Below, one piece after another: positions 1 to 7,956 of a DNA stretch of 30,539 nucleotides. The position numbers and the translations under genes are program-made. How positions within the stretch are numbered: the first letter of the stretch is position 1; every line of letters starts with the position of its first letter. The stretch is from Deltaproteobacteria bacterium (GTDB lineage: Bacteria; UBA10199; SPLOWO2-01-44-7), in assembly GCA_030688705.1 (NCBI GenBank), contig JAUYJH010000054.1, positions 1-30,539 of the forward strand, in the 5' to 3' direction. Under the pieces are notes generated by a model. The model made no database searches. It saw only the letters and a list, made by a program, of their open reading frames with translations, and was not told where the DNA came from.

Positions 1-66
1 TTCCAGTTTGCGCACGATCGTTTCCAGCTTTTGGACGGCCGTTTCAAATTTAATAGTGGGTGCCAT
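1..66 (-). CDS. xseB: Exodeoxyribonuclease VII small subunit, N-terminal fragment
   Basis: Only the first 22 codons are in the window; the gene runs off the left edge. The fragment begins MAPTIKFETAVQKLE and continues with TIVRKLE, matching the start of XseB, where an F-E-x-A-x-x-x-L-E-x-I-V-x-x-L-E pattern opens the first helix. XseB binds XseA to form the cytoplasmic exonuclease VII that degrades single-stranded DNA. The ATG lies 24 bases after the stop of the phosphohexomutase gene on the same strand, so it is probably the next gene of that operon. The spacer holds only a weak purine-rich stretch (AAGGCGG). Identification rests on a short but characteristic stretch. Confidence 0.75.
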   Translation of the reverse strand, partial: MAPTIKFETAVQKLETIVRKLE

Positions 67-90
67 GAGAGCTGGCTTAAACACCGCCTT

Positions 91-1494
91 TTACAGGGTG
101 TCAATAAGCTTTTGGGCCTCTTTAAGGAGGTTTTCAGCCTGCACTAAAGTGGGGGCTTCGGCATAGGTGCGCAGCAAGGGTTCCGTGCCGGAGGGGCGAA
201 TCAAAAGCCAGCTGTCGTCTTCCAGCGCAAAATGATAGCCGTCGATCAAAGTTAATTTTTTCAGTTTTTTCCCCGCGATTTCTGTCGGCTTGAAATTGGC
301 GAGGGCCAGTTTCAGTTTTTCAATTTTTTCCTGCGGGATCGCAAGATCAACTCGTTTGTAATAACAAGGCCCGACTTCTTTCTGTAAATCGGCAATCAGA
401 TCTCCCAGCATTTTTTTCTTTACCGTCATCAACTCCAAAAGTAACAACCCGCAGTAAAGGCCATCCCTCTCGCAGATATGGTGCGGCATGCCGATCCCCC
501 CTGATTCTTCGCCGGCAATCAAAACGCCCGGTTCTTTCATGGCGGGGCTGATGGCCTTAAAGCCAATCGGAGTGACCCCCAGCGACAGACCGTATTTTTG
601 GCAGAGGCGGTCAAGCATCACCGTGGTTGAAATCGATTTGAGAACCTTCCCGCTCATTCCCCGGTTTTCGACCAAGTGTTTAAGCAACAGCGAAAAAATC
701 TGATGACTGGAGACGTAATTTCCTTTTTCGTCCACGGCGCCGATCCGGTCAGCATCGCCATCGGTGATCAGGCAGACCGAATATTTACCGGTCCGCATTT
801 TTTCCATCGCCTCGTTCACATACGGCTGGATCGGTTCCGGATGGATGCCGCCGAAGTTGGGATCGGCCTTGTCGTGCAACGGCACAATTTGCGAACCCAA
901 AAAGTCATTTAAAAACCCGCTTCCGGAGCCATACATCGCATCATATAAAATTTTAAAATTGGCCTCTTTGATTTTTTCCAGATCGATTAATTTTCTAAGG
1001 GCTGCGACATAATCTTGATGCGGATCAAAGGTGTGAAAGTTGTTCCCCGCCAACGTCGCCGTTTTAGCCTGTCGGCCCACTCGAATATTTTCTTCAATCT
1101 TGGCTTCAATCGGGGCCAGATATTCTTTGGCAGCGGCTCCGCCATAACTCTCTTTGAATTTAATGCCGTTCCATTTGGGAGGATTGTGGCTCGCTGTTAC
1201 CATGATGCCGGCCGATGCCCCCTTATTTTTAACCGTCCAGGAGACACACGGGGTGGGGCAATAATCTTCTGTGAGCCAGACGGTAATGAGGTTTCCCAAA
1301 AGGACGCTCGCAATCAATTCGGCCGATTCTTTCGATTTATTGCGGCGGTCATAACCGATCACAACCGGTTTGCCGTTTTCAGGAAGCGTGGCATAAACAT
1401 CGGCAAAAGCCTGCGCAACAATCGCCACATTTTCGGGTGTAAAATCCTCGCCGATCACCGCCCGCCAGCCATCTGTTCCAAACCGGATCGTCAT
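91..1494 (-). CDS. Phosphoglucomutase/phosphomannomutase family protein (alpha-D-phosphohexomutase)
   Basis: A 467-residue alpha-D-phosphohexomutase, a cytoplasmic enzyme that moves phosphate between C1 and C6 of hexose phosphates. All family signatures are present in order: FGTDGWR at the N-terminus, the phosphoserine loop TASHNPP, the Mg-binding loop DGDADR, the sugar-binding loop GEESGG, and the C-terminal phosphate loop RPSGTEP. Glucose versus mannose or glucosamine specificity cannot be decided by eye; the GEESGG loop is compatible with several subgroups. I start at the ATG encoding MTIRFGTDGWR because family members begin just before FGTDGWR. A TTG 39 bases upstream would overlap the end of pdxA. 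It lies between pdxA and xseB on the same strand, in a coupled housekeeping operon. No repeat insertion was seen in it. Confidence 0.9.
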   Translation of the reverse strand: MTIRFGTDGWRAVIGEDFTPENVAIVAQAFADVYATLPENGKPVVIGYDRRNKSKESAELIASVLLGNLITVWLTEDYCPTPCVSWTVKNKGASAGIMVTASHNPPKWNGIKFKESYGGAAAKEYLAPIEAKIEENIRVGRQAKTATLAGNNFHTFDPHQDYVAALRKLIDLEKIKEANFKILYDAMYGSGSGFLNDFLGSQIVPLHDKADPNFGGIHPEPIQPYVNEAMEKMRTGKYSVCLITDGDADRIGAVDEKGNYVSSHQIFSLLLKHLVENRGMSGKVLKSISTTVMLDRLCQKYGLSLGVTPIGFKAISPAMKEPGVLIAGEESGGIGMPHHICERDGLYCGLLLLELMTVKKKMLGDLIADLQKEVGPCYYKRVDLAIPQEKIEKLKLALANFKPTEIAGKKLKKLTLIDGYHFALEDDSWLLIRPSGTEPLLRTYAEAPTLVQAENLLKEAQKLIDTL

Positions 1495-1517
1495 GATGTC
1501 GGGGTGACTAGCATGAC

Positions 1518-2408
1518 CTATATCAATTGGCAAGCAAGGCGAATAGCGGATTTGAGGTTGGAGGGGTCGGCGTTACCGGTGCCGACTAAATCTTCGGCGG
1601 TGCCGTGGTCGACCGAGACACGCAGGAACGGAAGGCCATAAGTTAATTGCACCGCTTCTTTGAAGGCCAGCGTTTTGATCGGGATCAAGCCTTGATCGTG
1701 ATACATCGCAATCACCGCGTCATACCTTCCTTGTGTCATCTGCCAAAAAAGGGTGTCGGCCGATAACGGCCCATCCATTAAAATTCCCTCTTTTCTCGCC
1801 TGCTGGATGGCGGGCTGGATAATGCGGGTCTCTTCATCCCCCAGCATCCCTTGTTCGCCAGCATGTGGATTGAGGCCGGCCACCGCAAGTCTCGGCTCCA
1901 TAATATGGAAATGGCGTTGCAAGGCTTCGGCCGTCATCCGAATGGTTTTTAAAATCTCCATCGCATTCAGTTTAATCGCCACCTGCCCCAGCGGCAAATG
2001 CCCCGTCACGAGAGAAACACGCCAATTGCGGGCGACAAACATCGCGCAGACGGGCGCATTGCACCAAGCGGCAAAAAATTCGGTATGTCCGATGAAATTT
2101 TTATCGACCAGGCGGAGGCGCGCTTTATTAACCGGCGCCGTCACCATGGCGGCAATTTCTTTGTCCAAAGCCGCTTTCGTCGCCCGGTTCAACGAATCGA
2201 GAACCGTTTTGGCGGCCTCTTCATCCGATAATTTTTGATTGGATTCCAGAGGACCGAAAACTCTGAACTCCGCAAGCGCATTGATTTCAGGATCTTCAAG
2301 GGCCAAAGCGACGATCTCCGGACCAACCCCTTTCGGATCCCCGGTGGTGATACCGATATTTTTTTTGGTCCTTGGTCCCTGGTCCATAGTCCTTGGTCCC
2401 GCTTTCAT
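1518..2408 (-). CDS. pdxA: 4-hydroxythreonine-4-phosphate dehydrogenase
   Basis: PdxA oxidises 4-phosphohydroxy-L-threonine in the DXP-dependent pyridoxal phosphate pathway. The protein has 296 residues, slightly short of the usual 320-330. Visible motifs are GITTGDPKGVGPE near the N-terminus, APVNKA and IGHTEF (metal-ligand His), GLNPHAGE, AMYHDQG (second metal His) and SVDHGTAEDLVG with a C-terminal DPSNLKSAI. Its ATG overlaps the surA stop as ATGA, so translation is probably coupled. Residues about 4-14 (GPRTMDQGPRTK) come from a heptanucleotide array that carries the 5' end of the gene; without it the protein would start directly at the conserved KNIGITTGDP. Function is clear; whether the extra tail matters is unknown. 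Confidence 0.93.
   Translation of the reverse strand: MKAGPRTMDQGPRTKKNIGITTGDPKGVGPEIVALALEDPEINALAEFRVFGPLESNQKLSDEEAAKTVLDSLNRATKAALDKEIAAMVTAPVNKARLRLVDKNFIGHTEFFAAWCNAPVCAMFVARNWRVSLVTGHLPLGQVAIKLNAMEILKTIRMTAEALQRHFHIMEPRLAVAGLNPHAGEQGMLGDEETRIIQPAIQQARKEGILMDGPLSADTLFWQMTQGRYDAVIAMYHDQGLIPIKTLAFKEAVQLTYGLPFLRVSVDHGTAEDLVGTGNADPSNLKSAIRLACQLI
2365..2400 (-). repeat. Heptanucleotide array A (GGACCAA type) inside pdxA 5' end
   Basis: On the plus strand this reads as successive TTGGTCC, CTGGTCC, ATAGTCC and TTGGTCC units; on the coding (minus) strand it is GGACCAA-like. Five units with period 7 fall just after the pdxA start codon and encode PRTMDQGPRTK. The reading frame is preserved. 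Confidence 0.85.
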
Positions 2409-3454
2409 GTGCGAATATCAATATACGCTTTGCGGCGGAGTTTTTGGATATAGCTGTTGAACTCTTGTTCCATTCTCTCGTTATGAATCTGCTGGCGCAA
2501 GGCTTCAATATCCTGATTCTGTTCGGCTTCATCCTGCACCGACTTTTCCAAAACCTTCACAATGTAAATCCCCTCCGGCATCAAGATGGGGTCGCTCACC
2601 GCTCCCACCCTCATTTTGCGCACCAAAGAAGAGATGGGGCTCGGCAATTCGCTTAAGTTCTTATTCCCCCAGTCCCCTCCTTCTTGGGCTTCCGGACCCT
2701 CGGAATATTCCGCGGCCAGCGCGGCAAAGTCGGCATTTTTTCGCGCCTTATCGGTAATCTTGCGCAATTTGCGAACCGTTTCCCGAATGTCATTGGGCGA
2801 GGCGGCGGCATCGACTTTTTTCACGATCACCGCGAGGTGCACGGAGATATTCTGGTCGAGCGGTTTTGCCTTTTTCAGATTGGCCCTGTATTTTTGCACA
2901 TCCTGATCGGTCACCTGAATATTGGCGGCAACGTGCTGCTGAATGAACTTCATATGCTTAATCTGCCCCTTCAGCTCTTCTTTGTATTCTTCAAAGGGGA
3001 TTCCCTTCGCCGCGAGCTCTGCCCGAAGAATTTCAATGTTGATCCCGTTTTTTTGCAGGACGTTGGCAATGGTCCGCGCCAGCTCATCGTCCGTCACCTG
3101 CACATCCGATTTTTCCACCTCATGCTCCAGGACTTTTTGGTTGATCATGTCGTTGAGGGTCTCTTCGCGGAGTTGTCGCAACGCCAATTCGGCATTAACG
3201 GCTTGCCGCATCTGGGAGCGGCGCATGCCGACAGCCCTCTCCAGTTCATATTCGGTGATCGCCTCATTATTGACCACCGCGACAATACGATCGACGGTCT
3301 TGGCAAGGGCTGGACCATGGACCATGGACCATGGACTAAGGACTAACAAGAGACAAAAGACCAGGGACCATGGACCGTGGACTGTGGACCAACAACAAGA
3401 AGTTTTTTTTGGTCCTTGGTCCATTGTCCGTTGTCCGTTGTCCTTGTTTGGCAT
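2405..3454 (-). CDS. surA: SurA-type periplasmic chaperone / peptidyl-prolyl isomerase
   Basis: A 349-residue periplasmic chaperone for outer-membrane proteins. After the signal peptide comes the SurA N-terminal helical domain (VDRIVAVVNNEAITEYEL, then LNDMINQKVLEHE), followed by a single parvulin domain (FAALAAEYSEGPEAQEGGDWG, then LPEGIYIVKVLE-like text) at about residues 190-310. Members with two parvulin domains exist; only one is seen here. The start ATG overlaps the upstream stop as TAATG. Residues 1-51 are mostly heptanucleotide-array sequence: a hydrophilic part (NGQRTMDQGP), then a hydrophobic core (WSTVHGPWSLVFCLLLVLS, PWSMVHGPALA) ending in a plausible signal-peptidase site ALA/K near residue 51. 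Function is well supported; the origin of the signal peptide is unusual. Confidence 0.88.
   Translation of the reverse strand: MPNKDNGQRTMDQGPKKTSCCWSTVHGPWSLVFCLLLVLSPWSMVHGPALAKTVDRIVAVVNNEAITEYELERAVGMRRSQMRQAVNAELALRQLREETLNDMINQKVLEHEVEKSDVQVTDDELARTIANVLQKNGINIEILRAELAAKGIPFEEYKEELKGQIKHMKFIQQHVAANIQVTDQDVQKYRANLKKAKPLDQNISVHLAVIVKKVDAAASPNDIRETVRKLRKITDKARKNADFAALAAEYSEGPEAQEGGDWGNKNLSELPSPISSLVRKMRVGAVSDPILMPEGIYIVKVLEKSVQDEAEQNQDIEALRQQIHNERMEQEFNSYIQKLRRKAYIDIRT
3311..3443. repeat. Inverted pair of heptanucleotide arrays B (signal-peptide region of surA)
   Basis: The plus strand shows repeated GGACCAT-type units (3311-3390), including TGGACCA, TGGACTA and TGGACTG variants, then a short spacer with AACAACAAGAAG and a T-run, then oppositely oriented TTGGTCC, ATTGTCC and GTTGTCC units (3411-3443). 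The two arms can pair as a large imperfect hairpin. Read on the minus strand the whole element is open and forms the start and signal peptide of SurA. Confidence 0.88.
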
Positions 3455-4419
3455 TATTTAATTCCCTCCAACACCTCTTGCTTTACCTCAATCCGGGCGG
3501 TGGTTTGCAGCTGCTGATACCATTTCTGAAAAACTTGAGCCCCATTTTCTTGGACCAATTGCCTGCGGATATCCTCCCTTACTGCATCAAAGGCTGTAAG
3601 TCCAGGGGGACTGCGCTCCAAAACACGGAAGATATGATAACCATAAGGGGTTTTGACGACATCGCTGGTTTGTCCCGTTTTAAGACGAAAGCAGACGCGG
3701 TCAAACTCTTCGGGCATGGTCCCTTTTTCAAACCATCCCAGGTCCCCCCCGTTTTTTCCGTCGGGGCTCAAAGAATGTTTTTGGGCCACCTCTTCAAACA
3801 AAGCGCCGCCGTCCAGCATGGCCTTCAAGGCATCGGCCTTTTCCCTGGAGTCGGTCACCATTTGGCGCGCGCGCACTCGTTCACCGTGCCTGAATTCGGC
3901 AAGATGCGCATCGTAATATTTTTTGAGATTCTCGTCCGTGACATTCAATTCCTCGGCCGCCACCTGTTCCATCAGTTTTTTGACGGTCAATTCTTTTTTT
4001 CTCAATTCTTTCAAATCGTCCAGATCGAGACCCTTGACCTCCAACAGTTTTTCAAAATCCCCCTCTTTGGGATAATGTTTTTTGATTCTCTCAAACGCCT
4101 GATCGATTTCCGTTTGCGGCACCGTAATGCCGCGGCGCAGAGCCTCTTGCAGTAAAAGCGTCTCTCTCAAAAGCGCGTCCAGCGACTGCCTTTTAAAGGT
4201 TTCCAAACGCTCCGCGGTAAACCCCACTTCGCCGCCGTATTTCCATTGTTCCCAATCCATGGCCTTCTGAAAATCGGCCACGGTCACTTTTTGGTCATTC
4301 ACAACGGCCAAGGTTGGGGAAGAGGGTTTGGAACAGGCTAAAAGCAAAAGCAGAACCATGGACCATGGACCATGGACTGTGGACCAAAAGCTTTTTTTTG
4401 TTGTTAGTCCTTGGTCCAT
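3454..4419 (-). CDS. Parvulin-type (PpiC/PrsA-like) peptidyl-prolyl isomerase lipoprotein
   Basis: A 321-residue predicted lipoprotein with a SurA/PrsA-like helical N-domain (LAVVNDQKVTVADFQKAM, LLRETLLLQEALRRG) and a parvulin domain at about residues 165-270 (RVRARQMVTDSREKADALK, DLGWFEKGTMPEEFD, TPYGYHIFRVLE). It would fold or escort envelope proteins together with SurA, encoded next. I choose the ATG at 4419, 16 bases inside the 3' end of mfd. It gives a short basic n-region, a hydrophobic core and the lipobox LLAC with Cys about residue 29. A longer open frame reaching 4611 is merely mfd read in another frame. The signal peptide (FWSTVHGPWSMVLLLLLAC) is made partly of heptanucleotide-array sequence. 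Confidence 0.85.
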   Translation of the reverse strand: MDQGLTTKKSFWSTVHGPWSMVLLLLLACSKPSSPTLAVVNDQKVTVADFQKAMDWEQWKYGGEVGFTAERLETFKRQSLDALLRETLLLQEALRRGITVPQTEIDQAFERIKKHYPKEGDFEKLLEVKGLDLDDLKELRKKELTVKKLMEQVAAEELNVTDENLKKYYDAHLAEFRHGERVRARQMVTDSREKADALKAMLDGGALFEEVAQKHSLSPDGKNGGDLGWFEKGTMPEEFDRVCFRLKTGQTSDVVKTPYGYHIFRVLERSPPGLTAFDAVREDIRRQLVQENGAQVFQKWYQQLQTTARIEVKQEVLEGIK

Positions 4420-4438
4420 TGTCCTTTGTCCTTTGTCC
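4355..4438. repeat. Inverted pair of heptanucleotide arrays C (mfd end / lipoprotein start)
   Basis: The plus strand carries CATGGAC units (4355-4385), a spacer with AAAAGC and a T-run, then TTGGTCC, ATTGTCC and TTTGTCC units (4408-4438). On the coding strand the element encodes the last residues of Mfd (KDKGQWTKD) in one frame, and the start plus signal peptide of the next gene in another. The arms are complementary and could form a hairpin at the gene junction. Confidence 0.87.
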
Positions 4439-7400
4439 CTTCCAGAAATTTCCCCAGTACCTCTTTGGCCGCCAAAATAATTTCCAGCGGTTCCTTTAAC
4501 AAAGGGCCCCTGCAGTAAAAATAACCGTTCTGCTTGAGCTGATACACTTTCGGCTCTTTTTGCGCCATGGCAATCAGTTTTTCCACCGCCACGGGGGTCG
4601 ATTTGTCCCACTCCATCACAAAATGATGGCCGTCGAATTTGAACGATTTAAGCCTTAAAGCAACCGCCAATTGGCGGATCGCAATCACCTCCAGCAGATT
4701 TTCAACCGCTTCCGGCAACGCGCCAAACCGGTCTTTAAGTTCTTCCCGAAAGGCCGCGATTTCCGGTTCGCCGCTCAAATGCGCCATTCTTTTATATAAC
4801 TCCATACGCAGCGCGGTATCGGCAATATAATTTTCCGGAAGAAATGCCGGAATTTTCAAAAAAATCTCGGGGGTGATTTCTTCCTCGACCGCCTCCCCTT
4901 TCAGCCGCTGGATCGTGGCCGCGAGGAGTTTGGTGTAGAGTTCATAGCCGATTTCTTCAATAAACCCCGACTGCGAAGTCCCCAAAAGATTGCCGGAGCC
5001 GCGGATTTCCAAATCATGGGCCGCAATCTGGAACCCCGCGCCCAGTTCTGAATAGCGGGTCAAAACAGCGAGCCGTTCTCTGGCCTCTTTGGTCAGGTTT
5101 TCCAAATCTTTCACCAAAAGATAACAAAAGGCCTGTCGGTCCGATCGGCCGACTCTTCCACGCAATTGGTAGAGCTGCGCCAGGCCAAACATATCGGCCC
5201 GGTTGATGACCATCGTATTGGCATTGGGGACATCGATCCCCGATTCGATAATCGCCGTGCAAAGAAGAATCTGCGATTTTTGATGTAAAAACTCGATCAT
5301 CACTTTTTCGAGATCATCCTCATGCATCTGTCCGTGGGCCACACCGATTCTGGCCTCGGGAAAAAGCGCGGAGAGGCGTTTATGCAAGGCCTCGATGGTG
5401 GCAACGCGATTGTGGACAAAAAAGACCTGGCCCCCGCGCGCCAACTCTTGATTCACGGCATGGCGGACTACCGCATCGTCCCATTCGGCAATGTAGCTTC
5501 GAATCGCCAAGCGATCGACCGGCGGCGTATGAATGGCGCTTAAATCTCTCAAGCCTATAAGCGACATATGGAGCGTGCGCGGAATCGGAGTGGCTGAAAG
5601 GGACAACACGTCGACCGTCGGCCTCCACTTTTTGATATTTTCTTTGTGACGGACGCCAAAGCGGTGTTCTTCATCGATAATGAGCAGGCCCAGATTTTTG
5701 AATTTCACGTCTTTGGCCAACAGACGATGCGTACCGATGACAATGTCGAGTTTCCCGTCAGCCAGTTTTTGCGTAATCACTTTCTGCTCCGCGGCCGAAC
5801 GAAAACGGGAGAGCATTTCAACGCCGATTGATAATTTGGAAAACCGCTCCTGAAAATTCTCAAAATGCTGCAGGGCCAAGACCGTCGTGGGGACGAGCAC
5901 TGCCGCTTGGCGGCCGGCACTCACCGCTTTGAAAGCCGCCCGCATGGCCACTTCTGTTTTGCCGTAGCCGACATCGCCGCAAATAAGGCGGTCCATCGGT
6001 TTTTCCTTTTGCATATCGGCAAAAACATCGTCGATCGCCTTGGCCTGATCGGGAGTTTCATCAAACGGAAAATGGGAAGCAAACTCTTCGTCCAGCGTAT
6101 CGGGCGGAGAATATCCGAAGCCGCTATGGAGTTCTCTTTGCGCATGAATTTTCAATAACTCCTGTGCGATTTTAATGACCTGTTCGCCGGCTTTCTTTTT
6201 AAGCTTTTGCCAACGAACGCCCCCCAACTGATCCAAAACCGGAAACACCGTGGCGGAGCCGATATACCGCTGGACCACATTCATCCGATAAACGGGGAGA
6301 TAGAGTTTGTCGCCGCCAAAAAATTCAAGGACCAAAAAATCGCCCGGAATGTTTTGAATCGTCATGTGCTTTAAGCCTTCATAACGACAGATGCCGTGCT
6401 CTTCGTGGACCAGATAATCGTCCATTTTCAGTTCTGCGAAGGAGCTGAAAGGGGGGCCGGCCTTGACCGATTTGGTTTTGCGAATCGTCTTGTGCCCGAA
6501 AATTTCTTCTTCGGTCAAAATAACAATCCCCTCTTCTTCCCAGCTGAAACCCTGCGAAAGCCTTCCGATCTCGATTTTTCCGGGGGTCACCCCTTGTTGG
6601 CGGAGCAAATCGGCAAGGCGTTCCGCCTGAATGGGTGTGTGGCAGACGAGCCGCACGTTCAAACGGGCATCCCGACAATCTTGAATAAGCCGCGGATTCC
6701 ACCGATTTTTGAGTGAAAGACTGTTTTCGATTTTAAGAGAGGTCACCGGCATTTCCGGATGCGACAGGCTCAAGAGGGGGTTGATGAACACGTCACCCCG
6801 GCGCCGTGCCTGCCGGCAGGCAGGAAAGCCGGGGTCCAGAAGTTTCTCCGGTGCAATCAGGCGTTCCACCGATTTTGTATTCCGATACAAATCGTTCAGA
6901 TCGGGCATTTTTAAATCACTTGCATCGGGAGAAAAAAAGAGGGCCTCTGTTGACAGATAATCCAAAAGCGTTCCCGGTTTTTCATAAAAGGCGGGCAAAA
7001 AAGTATCAAGGCCGGCGAATCTTTTTTTATCGGTGATTTTTTCAACGGCCTCTTTGCGCACCATCGACGGCAGATCAAGTTCGTTCTCAAATTTCTTGAG
7101 CTGACGTTTGGCCGTTTCGATCTGTTCGTCGAAAAACAAAATTTCCGACGCGGGGATCAAAGTTATTTGTTTTTGGTCCCTGGTCCCTGGTCCCTGGTCC
7201 TTGGTCCTGATGGTCGTCTGCGACCCCGCATCAAAATACCGCATGCCGAAAATGGCATCCCCCTCCAGCTCCATGCGGATCGGATTTGCCTCCTGTGGGG
7301 GATAAATATCGACAATCCCGCCACGCACCGCAAAATCGCCGGGAGATTCTACAACCACCTCATGAGCATATCCGGCATTCAAAAGCCATTCCGCCAGTGC

Positions 7401-7859
7401 ATCGCGATCGATCGCCTCCCCGACAACCAGCATGCGCCTGTATTTTTTTAAGGCGGAAAGCGGAAGGATCGGCGCAGAAAGGGCCTGCCATGGGGTTATT
7501 AAAATAAATCCATCGCTACTCATTAGAGTATTAAGGCAGGCGAGACGATCGGCAGCGGTATCGGTTCCGGAAAGAAGGCCGGTGTAGGGCAGATTATCGT
7601 GCGGCGGGAACCATAAAAGTGCTGGCGATTCGTCATTCCGGAGGAAGCCGGAATCCAGGCCGCAAAAAAACTCCAGATTCTGTTTGAGCGTCAGCCCCTC
7701 TTTTAAATCTTTGGTGATGCGAACAATCTGTTTGGAGGGATTCGCCTTAAATAATTCCGAGAGAAGATACGCTTCGCTGGACAGATCGGTGCCCAAAAGG
7801 CCCCGCGGATAGGGGCCATTTAAAAGAGCTTCCCGAAGCTTTTCTTGCACAAACGCCAT
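4404..7859 (-). CDS. mfd: Transcription-repair coupling factor Mfd
   Basis: A 1151-residue Mfd translocase that displaces stalled RNA polymerase and recruits UvrA. Domains in order: the UvrB-like N-terminal region; the CarD-like RNA-polymerase interaction domain near residues 470-540 (DYLVHEEHGICRYEGL); and the RecG-like helicase with Walker A GDVGYGKTE near residue 620, DEEH near 720, SATPIPRTLHMS, and QLRGRVGRS. It is followed by the C-terminal TRCF domain. The ATG at 7859 lacks a clear Shine-Dalgarno, and promoter-like boxes sit just upstream, so the message may be leaderless. Three repeat-derived peptides interrupt variable parts: LDSGFLRNDE (about residue 67), RTKDQGPGTRDQ (about 218) and a REP-encoded stretch (about 341-356). 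A repeat-derived tail ends the protein. Conserved motifs are intact. Confidence 0.95.
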   Translation of the reverse strand: MAFVQEKLREALLNGPYPRGLLGTDLSSEAYLLSELFKANPSKQIVRITKDLKEGLTLKQNLEFFCGLDSGFLRNDESPALLWFPPHDNLPYTGLLSGTDTAADRLACLNTLMSSDGFILITPWQALSAPILPLSALKKYRRMLVVGEAIDRDALAEWLLNAGYAHEVVVESPGDFAVRGGIVDIYPPQEANPIRMELEGDAIFGMRYFDAGSQTTIRTKDQGPGTRDQKQITLIPASEILFFDEQIETAKRQLKKFENELDLPSMVRKEAVEKITDKKRFAGLDTFLPAFYEKPGTLLDYLSTEALFFSPDASDLKMPDLNDLYRNTKSVERLIAPEKLLDPGFPACRQARRRGDVFINPLLSLSHPEMPVTSLKIENSLSLKNRWNPRLIQDCRDARLNVRLVCHTPIQAERLADLLRQQGVTPGKIEIGRLSQGFSWEEEGIVILTEEEIFGHKTIRKTKSVKAGPPFSSFAELKMDDYLVHEEHGICRYEGLKHMTIQNIPGDFLVLEFFGGDKLYLPVYRMNVVQRYIGSATVFPVLDQLGGVRWQKLKKKAGEQVIKIAQELLKIHAQRELHSGFGYSPPDTLDEEFASHFPFDETPDQAKAIDDVFADMQKEKPMDRLICGDVGYGKTEVAMRAAFKAVSAGRQAAVLVPTTVLALQHFENFQERFSKLSIGVEMLSRFRSAAEQKVITQKLADGKLDIVIGTHRLLAKDVKFKNLGLLIIDEEHRFGVRHKENIKKWRPTVDVLSLSATPIPRTLHMSLIGLRDLSAIHTPPVDRLAIRSYIAEWDDAVVRHAVNQELARGGQVFFVHNRVATIEALHKRLSALFPEARIGVAHGQMHEDDLEKVMIEFLHQKSQILLCTAIIESGIDVPNANTMVINRADMFGLAQLYQLRGRVGRSDRQAFCYLLVKDLENLTKEARERLAVLTRYSELGAGFQIAAHDLEIRGSGNLLGTSQSGFIEEIGYELYTKLLAATIQRLKGEAVEEEITPEIFLKIPAFLPENYIADTALRMELYKRMAHLSGEPEIAAFREELKDRFGALPEAVENLLEVIAIRQLAVALRLKSFKFDGHHFVMEWDKSTPVAVEKLIAMAQKEPKVYQLKQNGYFYCRGPLLKEPLEIILAAKEVLGKFLEGTKDKGQWTKD
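6792..6839. repeat. REP-like palindrome (CACCCCGG...CCGGGGT) with a nested palindrome, inside mfd
   Basis: GTCACCCCGG and CCGGGGTCCAG arms flank a second perfect 16-base palindrome (TGCCTGCCGGCAGGCA at 6807-6822). The element is in frame within mfd and encodes FPACRQARRRGD plus flanks. A simpler copy of the outer palindrome lies in thiL (16581-16608). Confidence 0.8.
7173..7207 (-). repeat. Heptanucleotide array D inside mfd
   Basis: Five consecutive units on the plus strand (TTGGTCC, CTGGTCC, CTGGTCC, CTGGTCC, TTGGTCC). On the coding strand they read GGACCAA/GGACCAG and encode TKDQGPGTRDQK, a hydrophilic insertion in the N-terminal part of Mfd. There is no opposing arm here. Confidence 0.87.
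7632..7659. repeat. REP-like palindrome (TCATTCCGG...CCGGAATCC), inside mfd
   Basis: GTCATTCCGG and CCGGAATCCAG form arms separated by a short AGGAAG loop. The copy is in frame and encodes LDSGFLRND in Mfd. This type of palindrome is a common dispersed repeat in proteobacterial genomes. Confidence 0.7.
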
Positions 7860-7871
7860 TCGCTTTGGGCT

Positions 7872-7900
7872 TCACTAGAGGGTTACAGGGAAAATGTCAA
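7872..7900 (-). promoter_or_regulatory. Putative sigma-70-type promoter for the mfd operon
   Basis: On the minus strand a perfect TTGACA (7895-7900) is followed after 17 bases by TAGTGA (7872-7877), only 11 bases before the mfd ATG. If used, the transcript would start a few bases before the ATG, in agreement with the absence of a Shine-Dalgarno. The -10 box is weak. Confidence 0.4.
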
Positions 7901-7932
7901 AAGAGGACTATTTTTGGCAGCGGGTCACTCCG

Positions 7933-7955
7933 CATAAGGTGCCAGGCACCTTATG
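7933..7955. repeat. 23-bp perfect palindrome in the mfd/uvrA divergent region
   Basis: CATAAGGTGCC, one central A, then GGCACCTTATG: two 11-base arms. It lies immediately after the stop of the doubtful minus-strand ORF and before the mfd promoter-like boxes. No T-run follows on either strand, so a simple intrinsic terminator is unlikely. The AAGGTGCC/GGCACCTT core resembles dispersed palindromic repeats seen in many bacterial genomes. A protein-binding site is an alternative. Confidence 0.7.
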
Positions 7956-7956
7956 G

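Noticed and set aside
1015..1641. A 208-codon open frame on the plus strand
   Set aside because: It is antisense to the clear phosphohexomutase and pdxA genes and has low-complexity, arginine- and phenylalanine-rich text typical of a shadow frame.
3311..3443. Repeated units resembling a short CRISPR array
   Set aside because: The units are seven bases long with no unique spacers, and the region is coding on the minus strand. It is a tandem heptamer array.
4420..4611. Longer N-terminus for the parvulin lipoprotein
   Set aside because: The extension is the mfd 3' end in another frame and would bury the signal peptide about 80 residues inside the protein.
6792..6839. Possible frameshift or assembly error in mfd at the palindromic insertion
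   Set aside because: The frame continues and all downstream Mfd motifs are present, so it is an in-frame insertion.
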